Shown here: positions 12,145 to 23,519 of the stretch, one piece after another | Layout of the letters: each line of letters starts with the position of its first letter | Position numbering within the stretch: the first letter of the stretch is position 1 | NCBI GenBank assembly: GCA_000442015.1 | Contig: KE561200.1 | Span: forward strand, 32,852-96,851 | Direction: 5' to 3' | Length of the DNA stretch: 64,000 nt | Origin: Rozella allomycis CSF55 | Taxonomy: Eukaryota; Rozellomycota | Notes under the pieces: generated by a model | The model's database searches: none | What the model was told of the DNA's origin: nothing | What the model saw: the letters and a program-made list of their open reading frames with translations, nothing else | Program-made: the position numbers and the translations under genes

Positions 12145-13390
12145 ATGAATGCTCCTCCTCCACCCCCTCCGATGGGAGGACTTCCAATATCTTCTAATCC
12201 ACCTCCAGCTACAAAATCCAGAAATGATTTACTAAAAAGCATTGAAAAAGGTTCAAAACTTAAGAAAACTGTTACAAATGATAGATCATCACCTCTAATT
12301 GCAGGTAATAATCATTTTACTATATAAAAGCTTCCAAGGATCCAGAAAAACTGAAATCTTCTTCTTCAGCCTCGACTGCTACACCCAGCGGTGGTTTAGG
12401 TGGATTATTTGCGGGTGGAATACCAAAGCTTAAGCCATCTGGCTCCAGTAATTCTATTTTCGACTATTTAGAAGATACTCAATTGTCAAAATCGCCTTCA
12501 GCTCCCATTGTAAAATCCGAAACGCCGGCTATAGCCAAAAGAACACCTCCTCCTTTAATGCCACGAACTCTTAGCAATGAAGGCTTATCGAATACTGAAA
12601 ACGATAAATTCACTAGAAAGCCACCTTCGCCTCCTGTAGTGCCTCGTAGATCTGATGAGGTAAAAACAACCAATAGACCTCCACCACCTCCACCGCCTTC
12701 AAGGAATAGAGATAAAGACACGGAACTTAAAAAAGACATTGATTCTCCAAGAACTTTTTCCAGGCCGCCTGTACCACCGCCGCAAAGAAGAACGGAAACA
12801 ACCAAGGAAGTTGAATCACCAATACTAAGCACACACCAACCTTTGCAAAAGACTATTATCGCAGAAACAATTCCTCAAAGACAACCACCGCCAATCAATC
12901 CTCGAAATGAAACAGCAACAAGGCCTCCGCCTCCGCCACCACCAGCCAGAAGGGAGCAACAGTCAGTTACGAACACAAATCAAAATGTAACTATTTAAGT
13001 GTTTCATTTATAGCCTCTTAGCGTAGAACAGCGTCTTGCGGCATTTACATTTAATAGTGATTTGCCAACTCCGAGGCAGTTTATTCCTTTCAAAAAGTCG
13101 TATAAAAACAAATTATCCGAGCCGATGGAAATTACAGGCAACGGCTCTGTCAAAGTAGATGAAACTGCTTTTGTATTTTATTCTCAATTGCTAGAAACAA
13201 CGCTTAAAGGTGCTGTACAAAGACAGGACTTTGAGACATGCATTTCTCTTAGACAAGCAAACAAGGTATAATCATACGTTAATTAAGAAAATAGGAATTG
13301 GAAGATTTGAAGCAAAAACAGGTTCAAGGAACTCCAATTGATAACGAATGGAAATCTCTAAAACTACGAATAGACACACTAGTAAAATAA
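12145..13390 (+). CDS. Verprolin/WIP-like WH2 proline-rich actin regulator
   Basis: Four exons joined by introns of 26-30 nt. The N-terminus is a polyproline run followed by a WH2 actin-monomer motif (RNDLLKSIEKGSKLKK, then DRSSP). The middle is long, disordered and rich in Pro with PPPPPP blocks. Near the C-terminus the block FTFNSDLPTPRQF resembles the WASP-binding tail of WIP and verprolin. The last about 60 residues contain a helical segment (QRQDFETCISLRQANKELE) like a UVR motif, which is not usual for verprolins. The protein probably binds G-actin and a WASP homologue to promote branched-actin assembly at endocytic sites or amoeboid protrusions. The start ATG at 12145 directly precedes the polyproline run. 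The N at 12055 lies 90 bases upstream, so an upstream exon could be missing. Confidence 0.75.
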
Positions 13391-13403
13391 AGTAATTTTG
13401 AAA

Positions 13404-13895
13404 CTATTTTATTGTAAACTTTAAAATTGCACTGGATAAAGTTCCCATTATGCTTTTTGAATAGTTTTGATAGATTGACCAATTCAGCACGGGAAATGGA
13501 TTACTTTCCCAAACGTCATGGTGCTTCACAATTTGAAGGTTTGGTTTGGCTAGAGTAATCTTTGTTGTCACATTCATATCGAAAGGACGTTTGATAAACC
13601 ATGAATCTGGATACCCAAAGTAGATTTGACGGTTTTTGATACTTAATTCTAGACTAGTTTCAGACTCTTCAATTTTTGTATCTTGAACTTGAAATTCAAT
13701 TTTGGAAAATATTTTAAAGAGACTTTTAAACTGGATTTTAATGTTATCAATTCCTTGCACTTTCATAAGATTGTCTTCAAAGGAAGCGTCTGGTGCATAT
13801 AATTCCGAAATAGACCTCTCCTGTATTTCATTTTCCTTGCAACAATAAACTATTTCCAATTTCTTCAATATATTATCAACATTTTTCCCTGACAT
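13404..13895 (-). CDS. Small NTF2-like (SnoaL-type) fold protein, function unknown
   Basis: A single exon of 163 codons. An N-terminal helix pair (LKKLEIVYCC, then ERSISELYAPDASFED) is followed by alternating strands, ending in HHDVWESNPFPVLNWSIYQNY, which resembles conserved uncharacterised NTF2-like proteins of plants and fungi (DUF2358-type). The repeated Asp and aromatic positions fit the conical beta-alpha fold, but no catalytic residue set is obvious. The gene is convergent with the verprolin-like gene (13 bp between stops) and oriented the same way as the E2 gene upstream. I assign no function. Confidence 0.5.
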   Translation of the reverse strand: MSGKNVDNILKKLEIVYCCKENEIQERSISELYAPDASFEDNLMKVQGIDNIKIQFKSLFKIFSKIEFQVQDTKIEESETSLELSIKNRQIYFGYPDSWFIKRPFDMNVTTKITLAKPNLQIVKHHDVWESNPFPVLNWSIYQNYSKSIMGTLSSAILKFTIK

Positions 13896-13997
13896 GTTAA
13901 ATGGCGCGGAATAATTATGACGTCATCGCTCACCAAAAAATAGTCACAAAAAATCAATCACAATCACAAAAAATAATAAAGCAGAAACATATTTTTA

Positions 13998-15383
13998 TTA
14001 AACATCCAAAAGAAATCGTCTTGGATCTTCAATTAGTTGTTTGACTTTAACAAGGAATGTGACGGCTTCTCTTCCATCAATTATTCTGTGATCATACGTC
14101 AAAGCTACATACATCATAGGCCTTATTTCAATCTTTTTACAAATAAAGTAATAACTCTACCTTTCCATTGACAACAACAGCCCGCTCCTTTATGGAATGC
14201 ATCCCTAATATCCCTGCTTGAGGGGGATTGATTATTGGAGTTCCCATCAAAGAACCGTAAATACCTCCATTGGAGATTGTAAAGGTCCCTCCGCTTAGGT
14301 CTTCCATAGCTATTTGGTTTACTCTTGCTTTATCACCTAATTCTGTCAGTGTCTTTTCAATGGAAGCGAAGCCCATTTGATGGACATTTCTAATGACAGG
14401 GGTCACTAATCCCTCAAATTCAATATTCTATTTTGGTACTTTTGGTGTGGCGACGGCAACGCTAATATCAACATAATTATGGTAAACTAAATCACCGCCA
14501 TCAATCTTGGCGTTAACAGCGGGAATCTCTTGGAGAGCTATCGCACTGGCTTTGATAAAGGCTGACATGAACCCGAGTTTGGCCGAATGTTTCTTTTGAA
14601 AGTCATCTTTATATAAAGATCTCATTTCCATCAAATTTCTAAATTCTACCCACCATTTCATTTTACGTCATATCAATCTCATTAAAAGTCGTCAAAGAAG
14701 CTGCCGTGTTTTGCGATTCTTTCAATCTTTCAGCTATGCGAAGCCTCATGCGACTCAATTTCACCTGTAGTTTAATTACCCATATCTAAATACTCTAGTT
14801 TCAGATCTCTCACCAAAATTGATTTTTGGCTCCTGTTTTGTGTCTGGGACAACTTTGGTGGCAGCAGGTTGCGGCTTTGAGGGTGTCGGGGTTACTACTT
14901 GAGAAGCCTCGGCTTTCGTTTCGACAGTCTTTTTTTCATTGGTTTCACTGGGCTTGGTGTCTACTGCCTTGGGTTTTGCCGATTCACTTTTCCCTTCTCC
15001 GACAGCTAGCTTAAATAAATCTTGTCCCACTTCAACTGTATCTCCTTCATTCGCAAATGTTTCCACAATAGTCCCACTTTCAGGTGCATTTACGGGCAAT
15101 CCAATCTTGTCAGTTTCAATTTGTGCAACAGGTTCATCTTGAGCAACATATTCTCCCTTTTCTAGGTTTAAATATTAATAAATTTATACTTTTTTCCCAT
15201 GAAGCTAATGTTCCTTGGTTAATGGAGTCGGCAAGAAAAGGAACCTTGATAATGACTTCATTTGCAGCTAAAAAATGGCATGTAACTCTTACAATATAAT
15301 CGGCTAAAGCATTGGTTACATGAACGGGATAATATGTAACGAGAGGAACTTATTAAGATCTTTCTGTGAATACTGAGAAACAT
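13998..15383 (-). CDS. KGD2: Dihydrolipoamide succinyltransferase, E2 of 2-oxoglutarate dehydrogenase
   Basis: Mitochondrial TCA-cycle enzyme that transfers succinyl groups from lipoyl-lysine to CoA. Seven exons are joined by introns of 25-29 nt. Exon 1 (start at 15383) encodes an Arg/Ser-rich presequence of about 30 residues typical of mitochondrial import. The lipoyl domain has the acceptor motif ETDKIGLPV. An Ala/Pro/Thr/Lys linker follows, then the catalytic core with [36 protein letters not shown] and the active-site histidine in [12 protein letters not shown]. The core ends DPRRFLLDV at the stop. There is no peripheral E1/E3-binding domain between linker and core, as is normal for eukaryotic succinyltransferases. 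The identity is firm. E1 and E3 are not in the window. Confidence 0.92.
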
Positions 15384-15509
15384 TAGACAAGGGTCTTTGA
15401 TTGCAGTCTTTATTTTGGTCCTAGAAACTCAAGTATAGATTCTTTCAATCAAATTTATAATTCAGTAACTGTGAAAGCCACTCTGATCGTTTTAAACCTG
15501 GTAACAACA

Positions 15510-16466
15510 ATGATCGAAAGAAAACATATTCTATATCTGGAACCAAGCCTGAATTCCATTCTATGCAAAAAAGTAAAACAGTTTTTTGACTTGTCGGCTA
15601 AACTTTATGGACCAAACGAAGCGCATTTGTACCATCCACATTGCTCAATGACTGGTTTCTTTGAAATCTGTGGAAAAGAAGAACAGGATGTAGTCAAAAT
15701 ACAAGAGGGCATCATTGATATATTAAATAACTGCATAAGCAGCAAAACAGACGAAGTTGTGAAATTAGTAACCATTGAATCTCAAACCACATCTAAAACA
15801 CTTTATACCAAAGGGAAAGAACCCAAATTGAATCACTTTCCTTCACTACGTTTAAATTTAGAAGCGAGATTCATTAGCTCACTGGCTGTAAAGGTTAGTG
15901 CTGAGATTGTAGAGAAACTCGACTTGTTTGTGCGACCGAAAAAAGTGGATCATATTTCATTGGCCTACATGAACCATTTTACGGTTTCAAAAGCTGAATA
16001 TGAAAGAGCAAAGGCTAATGAACGGTCAATGAAAAAGTCAAATTTGACCAGAAAATTGACACTGACTTATCACAAAGAAAGAACACTAAAGGATTCCAGT
16101 GAAAGTTCTTGGAGAACCAAGTCACATACTGACATTGATATCGAACATGTTAAACCGCAATTGAAGAGAACTGATTCGACTCCAAATTTACTAGCGTTGA
16201 CAGACGAAATTCCCATTCCAATTGACATTGAAGAGCTTGAAGTGTTTGCGCTTCATTTCTTCAAAGACTTTTTAGAGTTTTCCAAGACATCATGGGATGT
16301 AGCATTTTATGAATTGGAGTTTGAAAGTGAGACTTTGGATAGAAAGCATGTTTTTAGAGAAATTAAACGTTGGAAAAATGTATTTGATTTCACTTCCATT
16401 TCAGAGGATTTTCTTGCAAACTTAATTGCAAGGGTCAAAAGCCATAATGGCAAGGTTCGTGTGTAA
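15510..16466 (+). CDS. 2H-phosphoesterase-like protein
   Basis: One exon of 318 codons from the ATG at 15510. Two His-x-Ser motifs sit in the right spacing for the 2H superfamily (LigT, tRNA ligase CPDase, UBASH3): PHCSMTGFF near residue 48 and DHISLAYM near residue 152. These would form the paired catalytic histidines acting on 2',3'-cyclic phosphates or related nucleotides. A Lys/Ser-rich insertion after the second motif is followed by a helical C-terminal part of about 90 residues that I cannot assign. The actual substrate is unknown. The gene is divergent from the E2 gene, with 126 bp between start codons. Confidence 0.55.
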   Translation: MIERKHILYLEPSLNSILCKKVKQFFDLSAKLYGPNEAHLYHPHCSMTGFFEICGKEEQDVVKIQEGIIDILNNCISSKTDEVVKLVTIESQTTSKTLYTKGKEPKLNHFPSLRLNLEARFISSLAVKVSAEIVEKLDLFVRPKKVDHISLAYMNHFTVSKAEYERAKANERSMKKSNLTRKLTLTYHKERTLKDSSESSWRTKSHTDIDIEHVKPQLKRTDSTPNLLALTDEIPIPIDIEELEVFALHFFKDFLEFSKTSWDVAFYELEFESETLDRKHVFREIKRWKNVFDFTSISEDFLANLIARVKSHNGKVRV

Positions 16467-16561
16467 CATAAATAGATTCCATCATTTTTACCACTTAAAG
16501 TCATAATAATAATAATGATAATATAATTGTTATAAATACCCCACAATTTATTTCATCACAT

Positions 16562-18154
16562 CTACATAAAATTGTTTAATGGTGCGTATGCCATAGCCTT
16601 AATGTTTGGATGAGGAGCGCATGTGAATTGGTTTATTTCCATTTTCAAATCAGAGTCGAAATTAATATAAGCACCCTTATTTCCTATTGTATCACTAAGT
16701 TGGAATTTGGAATTGTAAAATTACCAATAGTTTGGCGCCGAAAAAATGGTAATGCATTTCCCTCCATGGGCAATTTCATATCCTTCTTCTTTAACTTCAT
16801 GAGAACGAATAATGAAATCCAAATTATTTCTTTTAAGAAAATCATGTGTTACATCTGGGCCGAAAGAATATGAAGCGCCTCTTTTCCCAAACCCAACCCC
16901 TGGTTCAGGTTGAGGATCACTCCAAAGTAAAGCAGTCATTAAAGGATCCTTATCCGCTAAATCTAAATGATATTTTTTTTGGTTTACTTGGCTGTTTAAA
17001 CCTATCTACTTTATTTATGTCCTCCAAACAAAAATTGCCGTCACCAATGCCACCATGAACAACAAGTATTTTATCTTGTATCAAATTAGCGATTGGCATG
17101 GCTTCAAAAACAGAGCTAAACATTTTAAAAAGATTCAAGTTAAATCTATTATTGAAAAGGTTACACATTTACTTTGCTTCAACCTCATGTTTAAATCCAA
17201 AATTGAAATTCATAGAGTCAGTCTCATGATTTCCTCTAGACAAATAGATTGACTCGGGGCATGCTAACTTCCAACTCAAAAACGTCAAAATAACCTCAAA
17301 GGAAAATGAGCCTCTGTCAACAAAATCACCATTAAAAAGGTAAATATTTTGGGGCGATGGATTTCCATTGATTTCAAAGAGTTTTAAAACATCATAAAAC
17401 TGCCCATGGGTATCACCGCAAACTGACAACTTGGAATTTTCAGGGATAACAACATTAACCATGTTGGGACAATTGAGAAAATACTCCCTAGCGCGTCTCA
17501 AAATTTGAGCAGCAAATTTAAAGGGAATTAATTTTTGATTTTTAAACCTTTCCATCATATCTAAAACAAAGTCCACAGTAATTTCATCTTCCAAAATTTT
17601 CCCATCATAAGATGGGGAAACATCTTTAACAACATGGTTTGTAATAGTTTACCAATATCATTTTCATTAATCAGATCCCATATTATCTTATGATGCTCAT
17701 CAACTGCTATAGCTTTTTCAAATTCCATCTTTTTAACGATCTTTTCTATTGTTTCACACCTCTTCTTAGCTTCTAAATCACCGGGTGCGACTTGGCAAAC
17801 GATTTTAAAGTCTTTTAAACTTTCCTAGTAAATAATAATCTACATCATTACTTTGAACTTTTGCAAGCCAACATTAGCTAGCGCTCTTCTATAGTATGCT
17901 TTGACATATTTAGGATCACATTGTACAGCCATATCAGCGTCTGAAAGAGCTGCCCCGTATAACTCTAACTTCAAATTTGCCATGGCCCTATTTGAATACA
18001 AGATGGCGTTTTTCGGGTCCAACTCGATGGCAAGACTATACAGTTCACAGGCTTTTTCAAAATGTTGTTCTATTGACATATAAGATGTCATATTACCTTT
18101 AAATGAAGTATTCGCCTGTGATTTGTATTCTTCCGCCGTCAGACTCTTTGTCAT
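16562..18154 (-). CDS. PPT1: Serine/threonine protein phosphatase 5 (TPR-PPP)
   Basis: Six exons linked by introns of 25-30 nt. The N-terminal about 110 residues are three tetratricopeptide repeats (ACELYSLAIELDPKNAILYSNRA, in shorter form LYSNRAMANLKLE), which bind the C-terminal EEVD of Hsp90 and autoinhibit the enzyme. A linker with SYDGKILEDEITVDF leads into the PPP catalytic core with metal and active-site motifs CGDTHGQ, NGDFVDRG, RGNHETD, VVHGG, FIIRSHE and FSAPNYC. The C-terminus, recovered after the last 30-nt intron, reads CAPHPNIKAMAYA. PP5 dephosphorylates Hsp90 co-chaperones and signalling proteins. The start codon lies 33 bp from the start of the divergent acyl-CoA dehydrogenase gene. 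Confidence 0.93.
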
Positions 18155-18187
18155 GGTAAATTTCGAAATTTCTAAATTCCAATTTAC
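18155..18187. promoter_or_regulatory. Shared divergent promoter space, PP5/acyl-CoA dehydrogenase
   Basis: Only 33 bp separate the two start codons, so promoter elements of each gene must overlap the other's 5' UTR or coding region. No defined element is visible. Confidence 0.45.
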
Positions 18188-19685
18188 ATGAACAAGTGCA
18201 TAAAATTATTGGGCCATTCATCGAAATCTTTTATCCAAAGACACTCCTTCAAGTATTCCACAAAAGTTAATCACTTGTTCGCCTTCACAGAAGAAGAGCT
18301 AATGCTTAAAGAGTCGGGTATGCATGAATGAAAAGGAAAATTAGTTGCTAAATTTGCCAAATCAGTCATTGCACCTAAAGTGGCCGAGATGGATGAAGCT
18401 GAAAAATTAGATCCTATTGTTTTAAAGGGGTTGTTTGAAAATGGAGTACGCATTATCACCATTTATCCAATAGTTAATGGGAATTGAAACAGGAAATGAA
18501 TACAATGGATGTAATGCATCATTTACTTCAGCCATCCTTGCTGTTGAAGGTAATTAATTACAGGTGGCATTATGTAGAATTGGCCAAAATAGATCCCTCG
18601 ATTTCTGTAGTCTGCGATGTTCAAGTATTTTAAATCTTTGCAATATAGTGTAGAATACACTGGTTAACACTCTCTTCCGCAAATATGGAAATAAGGATCA
18701 ATCTCAAAAATATTTATCAAAATTAGCCACAGATACAGTAATTTAGTTCAACTGAATTAGAAAGGTTGGATGCTTTTGCCTTAGCGAGGCTGGTTCTGGA
18801 AGTGATGCATTTGCCCTTCAAACAAGGGCTGAAAAACAAGGGGATCATTACATTATTAATGGGTAATAATTTAAATTAAACTGTTTGAGATCAAAAATGT
18901 GGATTACCAATTCTCTTGAGGCTGAAATATTTCTTGTGTTTGCCAATGTTGACCCATCCAAAGGTTACAAAGGCATCACCTGCTTTATAGTTGAGAAAAA
19001 TATGGGCGTCGAAGTAAATAAAAAAGAGAAAAAGGTAATTTGTAACGTCGCACAATGATAGCTTGGAATTCGTGCATCCTCAACTTGTTCTCTAACGTTT
19101 GATAATGTTAAAGTTCCCGCTGAAAATGTTCTTGGGACCGTTGGGCATGGTTATAAATATGCGATTGAAATTCTAAATGAAGGTAGAATAGGTATAGCCG
19201 CTCAGATGGTAATGATTGACCCTGGAGTTAATAGATTGGATTGGCTCAAGGGGCCTTTGATCACACGATGCCATATTTGTTTCAAAGAAAACAATTCAAC
19301 TCAAGAATTGGAGACTTTCAAGTAATTTGAATTAAAAATAGTTACAGGGATTGCAACACCAATATGCACAGGCAGCGGTAAATATTGAAGCAGCAAGACT
19401 CTTAACTTACAATGCATCAAGACTTAAGGAAGCTGGAAAAGACTTTGTAAAGGAAGCAGCCATGGCTAAACTCTATGCATCACAAGTCGCTGCGGATGTC
19501 TCCTCCAAATGCATTGAGTGGATGGGTGGTGTAGGCTTCACGAAAGACTTCCCCGTTGAGAAATATTTTAGAGATTCAAAAGTAGAAAATGCAAAATTAT
19601 AATATAGATCGGTGCAATATATGAAGGTACGAGCAATATTCAATTGCAAACTATTGCAAAATTACTCACCAAAAATTATGAATAA
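18188..19685 (+). CDS. ACADSB: Short/branched-chain acyl-CoA dehydrogenase, mitochondrial
   Basis: FAD enzyme of isoleucine catabolism and beta-oxidation that desaturates acyl-CoA at C2-C3. Eleven exons are interrupted by ten introns of about 26-29 nt; several of these are the only way to keep frame. The N-terminus ([19 protein letters not shown]) looks like a mitochondrial presequence. Conserved blocks are [88 protein letters not shown] and the catalytic-base region [15 protein letters not shown]. The [12 protein letters not shown] block is characteristic of the short/branched-chain (ACADSB) subgroup. The stop at 19683-19685 follows directly. Confidence 0.9.
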
Positions 19686-19702
19686 TGAATAAATTTGATA
19701 TC

Positions 19703-20096
19703 TCACTTTAATGTAGCTCTGTCTTTTTCGGCCAATTGCTTAGCCCTTCGTATTCTTAAACTGTTCTTCATGTCAATAATTTGCTTTTCCTTGTATTGTT
19801 CTATTTCTTTGGAAATAAATTCTTTTAAAATGTCCCACTGACCAGGCCTAAGGTCTTTAATTAGGCAATGTCGATGAATACTCGCCTTGTCACATAATTG
19901 CCTAGCCTTTATTTCACCTACTCCCTTGTATTTACTAAATCATATTTGTTTAATGCTTTTACCATATAGCGTCAGTAACCAATCGATATTCTTCTAAAGT
20001 TTCTCCGAGAAAAGAGATTGAAGCAGAAGTTAGTTTCTTGGCTGCTTCAATTTTAGCCTTGGACATGTCAAATTTCTTAAATTGGATATTCTCCAT
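19703..20096 (-). CDS. Putative mitochondrial ribosomal protein S13-like
   Basis: Two exons with one 28-nt intron; about 121 residues starting at 20096. The middle block KYKGVGEIKARQLCDKASI resembles the helix-hairpin GIGxxxA element of ribosomal protein S13 that contacts the head of the small subunit. It is followed by a helical segment (LRPGQWDILKEFISKEIEQY) and a basic tail (LRIRRAKQLAEKDRATLK). Spacing and charge fit S13 of mitochondrial ribosomes, but the canonical RGxRH motif is missing. Another helix-hairpin RNA-binding protein is possible. The gene lies between two divergent genes, tail to tail with the acyl-CoA dehydrogenase (17 bp between stops). Confidence 0.45.
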
Positions 20097-20226
20097 TCAT
20101 CGAAATTGTGCTACGAAAATTGACTATTGGCAAAAATTTATTTTAGGAAGCCAATATTTCATGCTTCGTAAAGTGTGAATTATTTTGCTAGTCTAAAAAT
20201 ATTCACATCAGCCACGAAGGTCTAGG

Positions 20227-22446
20227 ATGAAGTTCGCTTCGTACTTGGTCTCCGAGCGTATATCGGAGTGGAAGCTTAAATATATAGACTATAAAATTCT
20301 AAAAAAGTGGATAAAGACAGCGAGAACAACTAAAAACGAAGATCTAGATCTTGGTACATTTTTTGTTTTTTTGTTAAATAGTTTTTCCTGAAGGAATAAC
20401 GGAAGCTTTTAATAAAAGAATTAATCAGGAAGCAGAAAAAATAGATGAATTCTTCCAGAGTACGATTTTTTATACCTCTAAAGTTAGTCCAAGAGAATCA
20501 AGCTGTTCTAAGATTTCAAGAATTATTGAACCAAACGAAATGTATTTCTCAGATTCAAGTCTCCAATACTAATAGCTTGCGCCGAAAATTGTACGCCTTG
20601 CGAAGTGAATATCCAATGGCAGAAATCAATAGCCAGGTGACAAGTGACGAATTACTTACGCCCGATTTTTTGAAAGAATGGTACCATTCACCCAAAAAGT
20701 TGCGTTCAAAAATGAAAAAGCATTATTTGGAAGCCTATCGATTTTTGGACATTCTGAAAGCGTACAAAGATTTAAACTACACTGGATTTTCAAAGATATT
20801 AAAAAAGTTTGATAAATATTTGAATGTGGACTTTAAAGATCAATATTTAGAGAAGCTTAATACTATGCATTGGATGACATCGAAACAGATTCAGACACAT
20901 ATGAAGAAGATTGAGGTAATATTCAGTTCAACAAATTAAAAAGATTTTGTATGCATCTTTATTTTGCAGGGGACAAAGGCATGCTGCGATGGATGCATTA
21001 AGACTCCCTGATTCCTCAAAAACCACATACCACGCCGTGGCCTATCGAGTCGGATTTTTAATGGGAATATCACTCATGGCAGTCTTTCTTGTTATTAAGG
21101 AACGTAAGAAAATTATGCATTTACAATAGTCATCCTTATGAGAACGAAGAGAGGAAAATTGTATGACTACGTTTTGAACATATACCCTGCTCTAAGCTTT
21201 CCAGTTTTACTTATTTGGGGAATAGCTTTCGACGTTGTTATTTGGCAGAAATCAAAAATTAATTACTCTTTCATATTCGATTTGAATCCAAGACGTCAGT
21301 TGCACCCACATCAATTTTTGGAGATTGCAAGTACATTTACTACAATTTGGAGCTTGGCCTGTTATATTTTCTTTAAAAAATATTTAAACAAGATTATATC
21401 TCCATATGGCCAGCCATTTACTCTTGTTGTCATTTTGTTTGCCTTGGTTGTTTGCCCATTTAATGTATTTTATCGTAGAGCTAGATATTGGACTCTATCA
21501 GTATTGGTAATGTTAATAATCTGCTGTTATTTAGCGTCGAATCTTGTTTTCGCCATTTACAAGGGTTTATTTTGCTGATTTCTTTTTGGCGGACCAATTG
21601 TGCAGTATATCAAGTTCCTTAAGAGTTCTATCTAGAGCGATTTGCTTGGCCCAAACTAATAGAGATGATCCGGCAAATCCAATTTGCCAGCTGCATAAAT
21701 CATGGTTTGGATTTCTTCTCATAGGATTGCCAGCATATTGGCGTTTGATGCAGTGTTTAAGACGTTACTATGATACAAGAAAGGCATTCCCTCATTTGGC
21801 CAATGGTTTGAAATATGCAGTGGCCTTAATTGTCGTCTTCTTTACTGCCCTCAAGAAAACGGATGGTAAAACTCATTGTTATAGGCATATAGATTTTCAA
21901 GACAATTACATCATTAATATTTTGTTTATTTTATTTTCATCTTTGGCTTCGCTGTATTCTTACATTTGGGACGTTACGATGGACTGGGGTCTTTTTAAAC
22001 CATCGTCAAAGAACTTCATGTTACGTGACAACTTGATGTATTCATGGACGTAAGATTATTTTTATGACTTTATTTAGCTGGTTTTATTATTGGGCTCTTA
22101 TTTCAAACATGATTTTGCGAGCTGCTTGGGTGTTTTCATTGTCAATGGAGGGGTTAAAACTCTCTACTACTAAAGCGATAGTTACAAACGTATTGGGAGT
22201 ATTGGAAATATTAAGGTACGTAGAAATCACAATATTTAAACTAGACGTTGTCAGTGGAATTTGATAAGGATGGAAAATGAACATGCCAAGAACTGTGGAG
22301 ACTTCAAAGTGATAAAAGATAATGATATGCCATTACCTCTTGTTTCTTTTACTACAAAAGATAATATCTTTTCAGAAGACAATGAATTCGATTATGAGCA
22401 GCACGATCCGGATGACAATAATCTTATTAACAAGAAAGATAATTAA
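20227..22446 (+). CDS. SYG1: SPX-EXS phosphate exporter (XPR1/SYG1 family)
   Basis: Eight exons joined by seven short introns. The N-terminal SPX domain begins MKFASYLVSERISEWKLKY and continues through YIDYKILKKWIK and LNYTGFSKILKKFDKYL; SPX domains sense inositol pyrophosphates. A membrane part with several hydrophobic helices follows. The C-terminal EXS domain shows FFLADQLCSI, PAYWRLMQCLRRYYDT, NGLKYAVAL, LRDNLMYSW and EILRRCQWNLIRMENEH, which is the diagnostic end of XPR1/SYG1. The family exports inorganic phosphate across membranes. An acidic tail of about 45 residues closes the protein. The 28-nt intron after EFFQ uses the later of two AG sites, because the earlier one leads to a stop. 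Confidence 0.92.
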
Positions 22447-22562
22447 TCCAGTCACTAATCTGAATCACATATTTTTGATTGTAAAATAAATTGATTAAAT
22501 ACATATTGATACTATAATGATTCTTTTCATTAACCGGAATTTTCGTATTTCTGGCTGTTCAA

Positions 22563-22933
22563 ATGGCGGATGAATTTCAAAACGCTGAAGAGGTAAAGTT
22601 TTAACCCATTATATATAGCGTGCATTTTTGCCTGAAGAGGTTAACGCAATTATTAAAGAAGGGATTGAATCAACAATTCAGAATGCTTCATATCACCACA
22701 ACAAAGTTGCCCAGTGGAACGCTAATATTGTAGAACTAACATTGAAAAAATTGGTAGGATTGAATAAGCCTTTCAAATATGTCGTTACATGTGTCATAAT
22801 GCAAAAAACAGGTGCTGGATTACATGCCGCAAGTTCTTGTTACTGGGATAATGCAACAGATGCATCTACTTGTTTTAAATGGGAAAACAAGTCCATGTAT
22901 ACCATTGTTAATGTATACGGTCTTGCAATATAG
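22563..22933 (+). CDS. DYNLT1: Tctex-type dynein light chain
   Basis: Two exons with a 26-nt intron after the first eleven codons; about 115 residues. The blocks [34 protein letters not shown] and [19 protein letters not shown] are the core of Tctex1/DYNLT light chains. It would dimerise and link cargo to the intermediate chains of cytoplasmic dynein and is also found in outer-arm flagellar dynein. With CEP290 elsewhere in the window, it supports a microtubule-motor and flagellum-bearing cell. Length and ends match the family. Confidence 0.9.
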
Positions 22934-23058
22934 TCGTAATAAATGTCTAAACTACTGATGCCTAGTCTTTCAACAACTATTTTTAATTGCAATTATAGCT
23001 AATTTTATATCTATAAATGGTTTGTCGCACAAGTTTCTTCATTTTGAAAAATCACAAA

Positions 23059-23487
23059 ATGGAAATAGTACCAACAGACACCAAAAGGTTGAGAGCTTGT
23101 CTTTTGTGCAGTTTGGTAAAAGTATTTTTGAATCTAAATGTTTTATTTAGACAATGGCACAGTTTAAAATGAATGGCTGTGAAAACTGTGAATCTTTACT
23201 AATGATGAAGGGTAACACTGACAGAATTTTTGATTGTACAAGCCAGAATTTTGACGGGTAAACATATTTTTCTATTAACAATTAAGATGTACAGCCCTGA
23301 TGGCGCCAGGTCACTCTTGGGTTGGTAAATGGCAGAGAATCGGTAATATATGATTTCACTATTCCACAAAGACAAGTTTTCAAAAGGCATTTATGCTCTT
23401 AAAGTGTATGGAAGACTACCAGAAGATCTTATAGCCCATTTAGAGGATCAAGGAGTTAATTATACACCGCTAGAAGAAGACGATTAA
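23059..23487 (+). CDS. SPT4: Transcription elongation factor SPT4
   Basis: Four small exons recovered only by removing three introns of about 29 nt. The protein starts MEIVPTDTKRLRACLLCSLVK, shown here without its tail, and has the four-cysteine zinc finger CLLC and CENC. These are followed by DCTSQNFDG, APGHSWVGKWQRI, GIYALKVYGRLPE and the C-terminal GVNYTPLEEDD. SPT4 pairs with SPT5 (DSIF) and travels with RNA polymerase II as an elongation and pausing factor. All zinc ligands are present and length (about 114 residues) matches the family. Confidence 0.92.
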
Positions 23488-23519
23488 ATTTTTGCATAAA
23501 GAAGACTTGTTTATATTTA

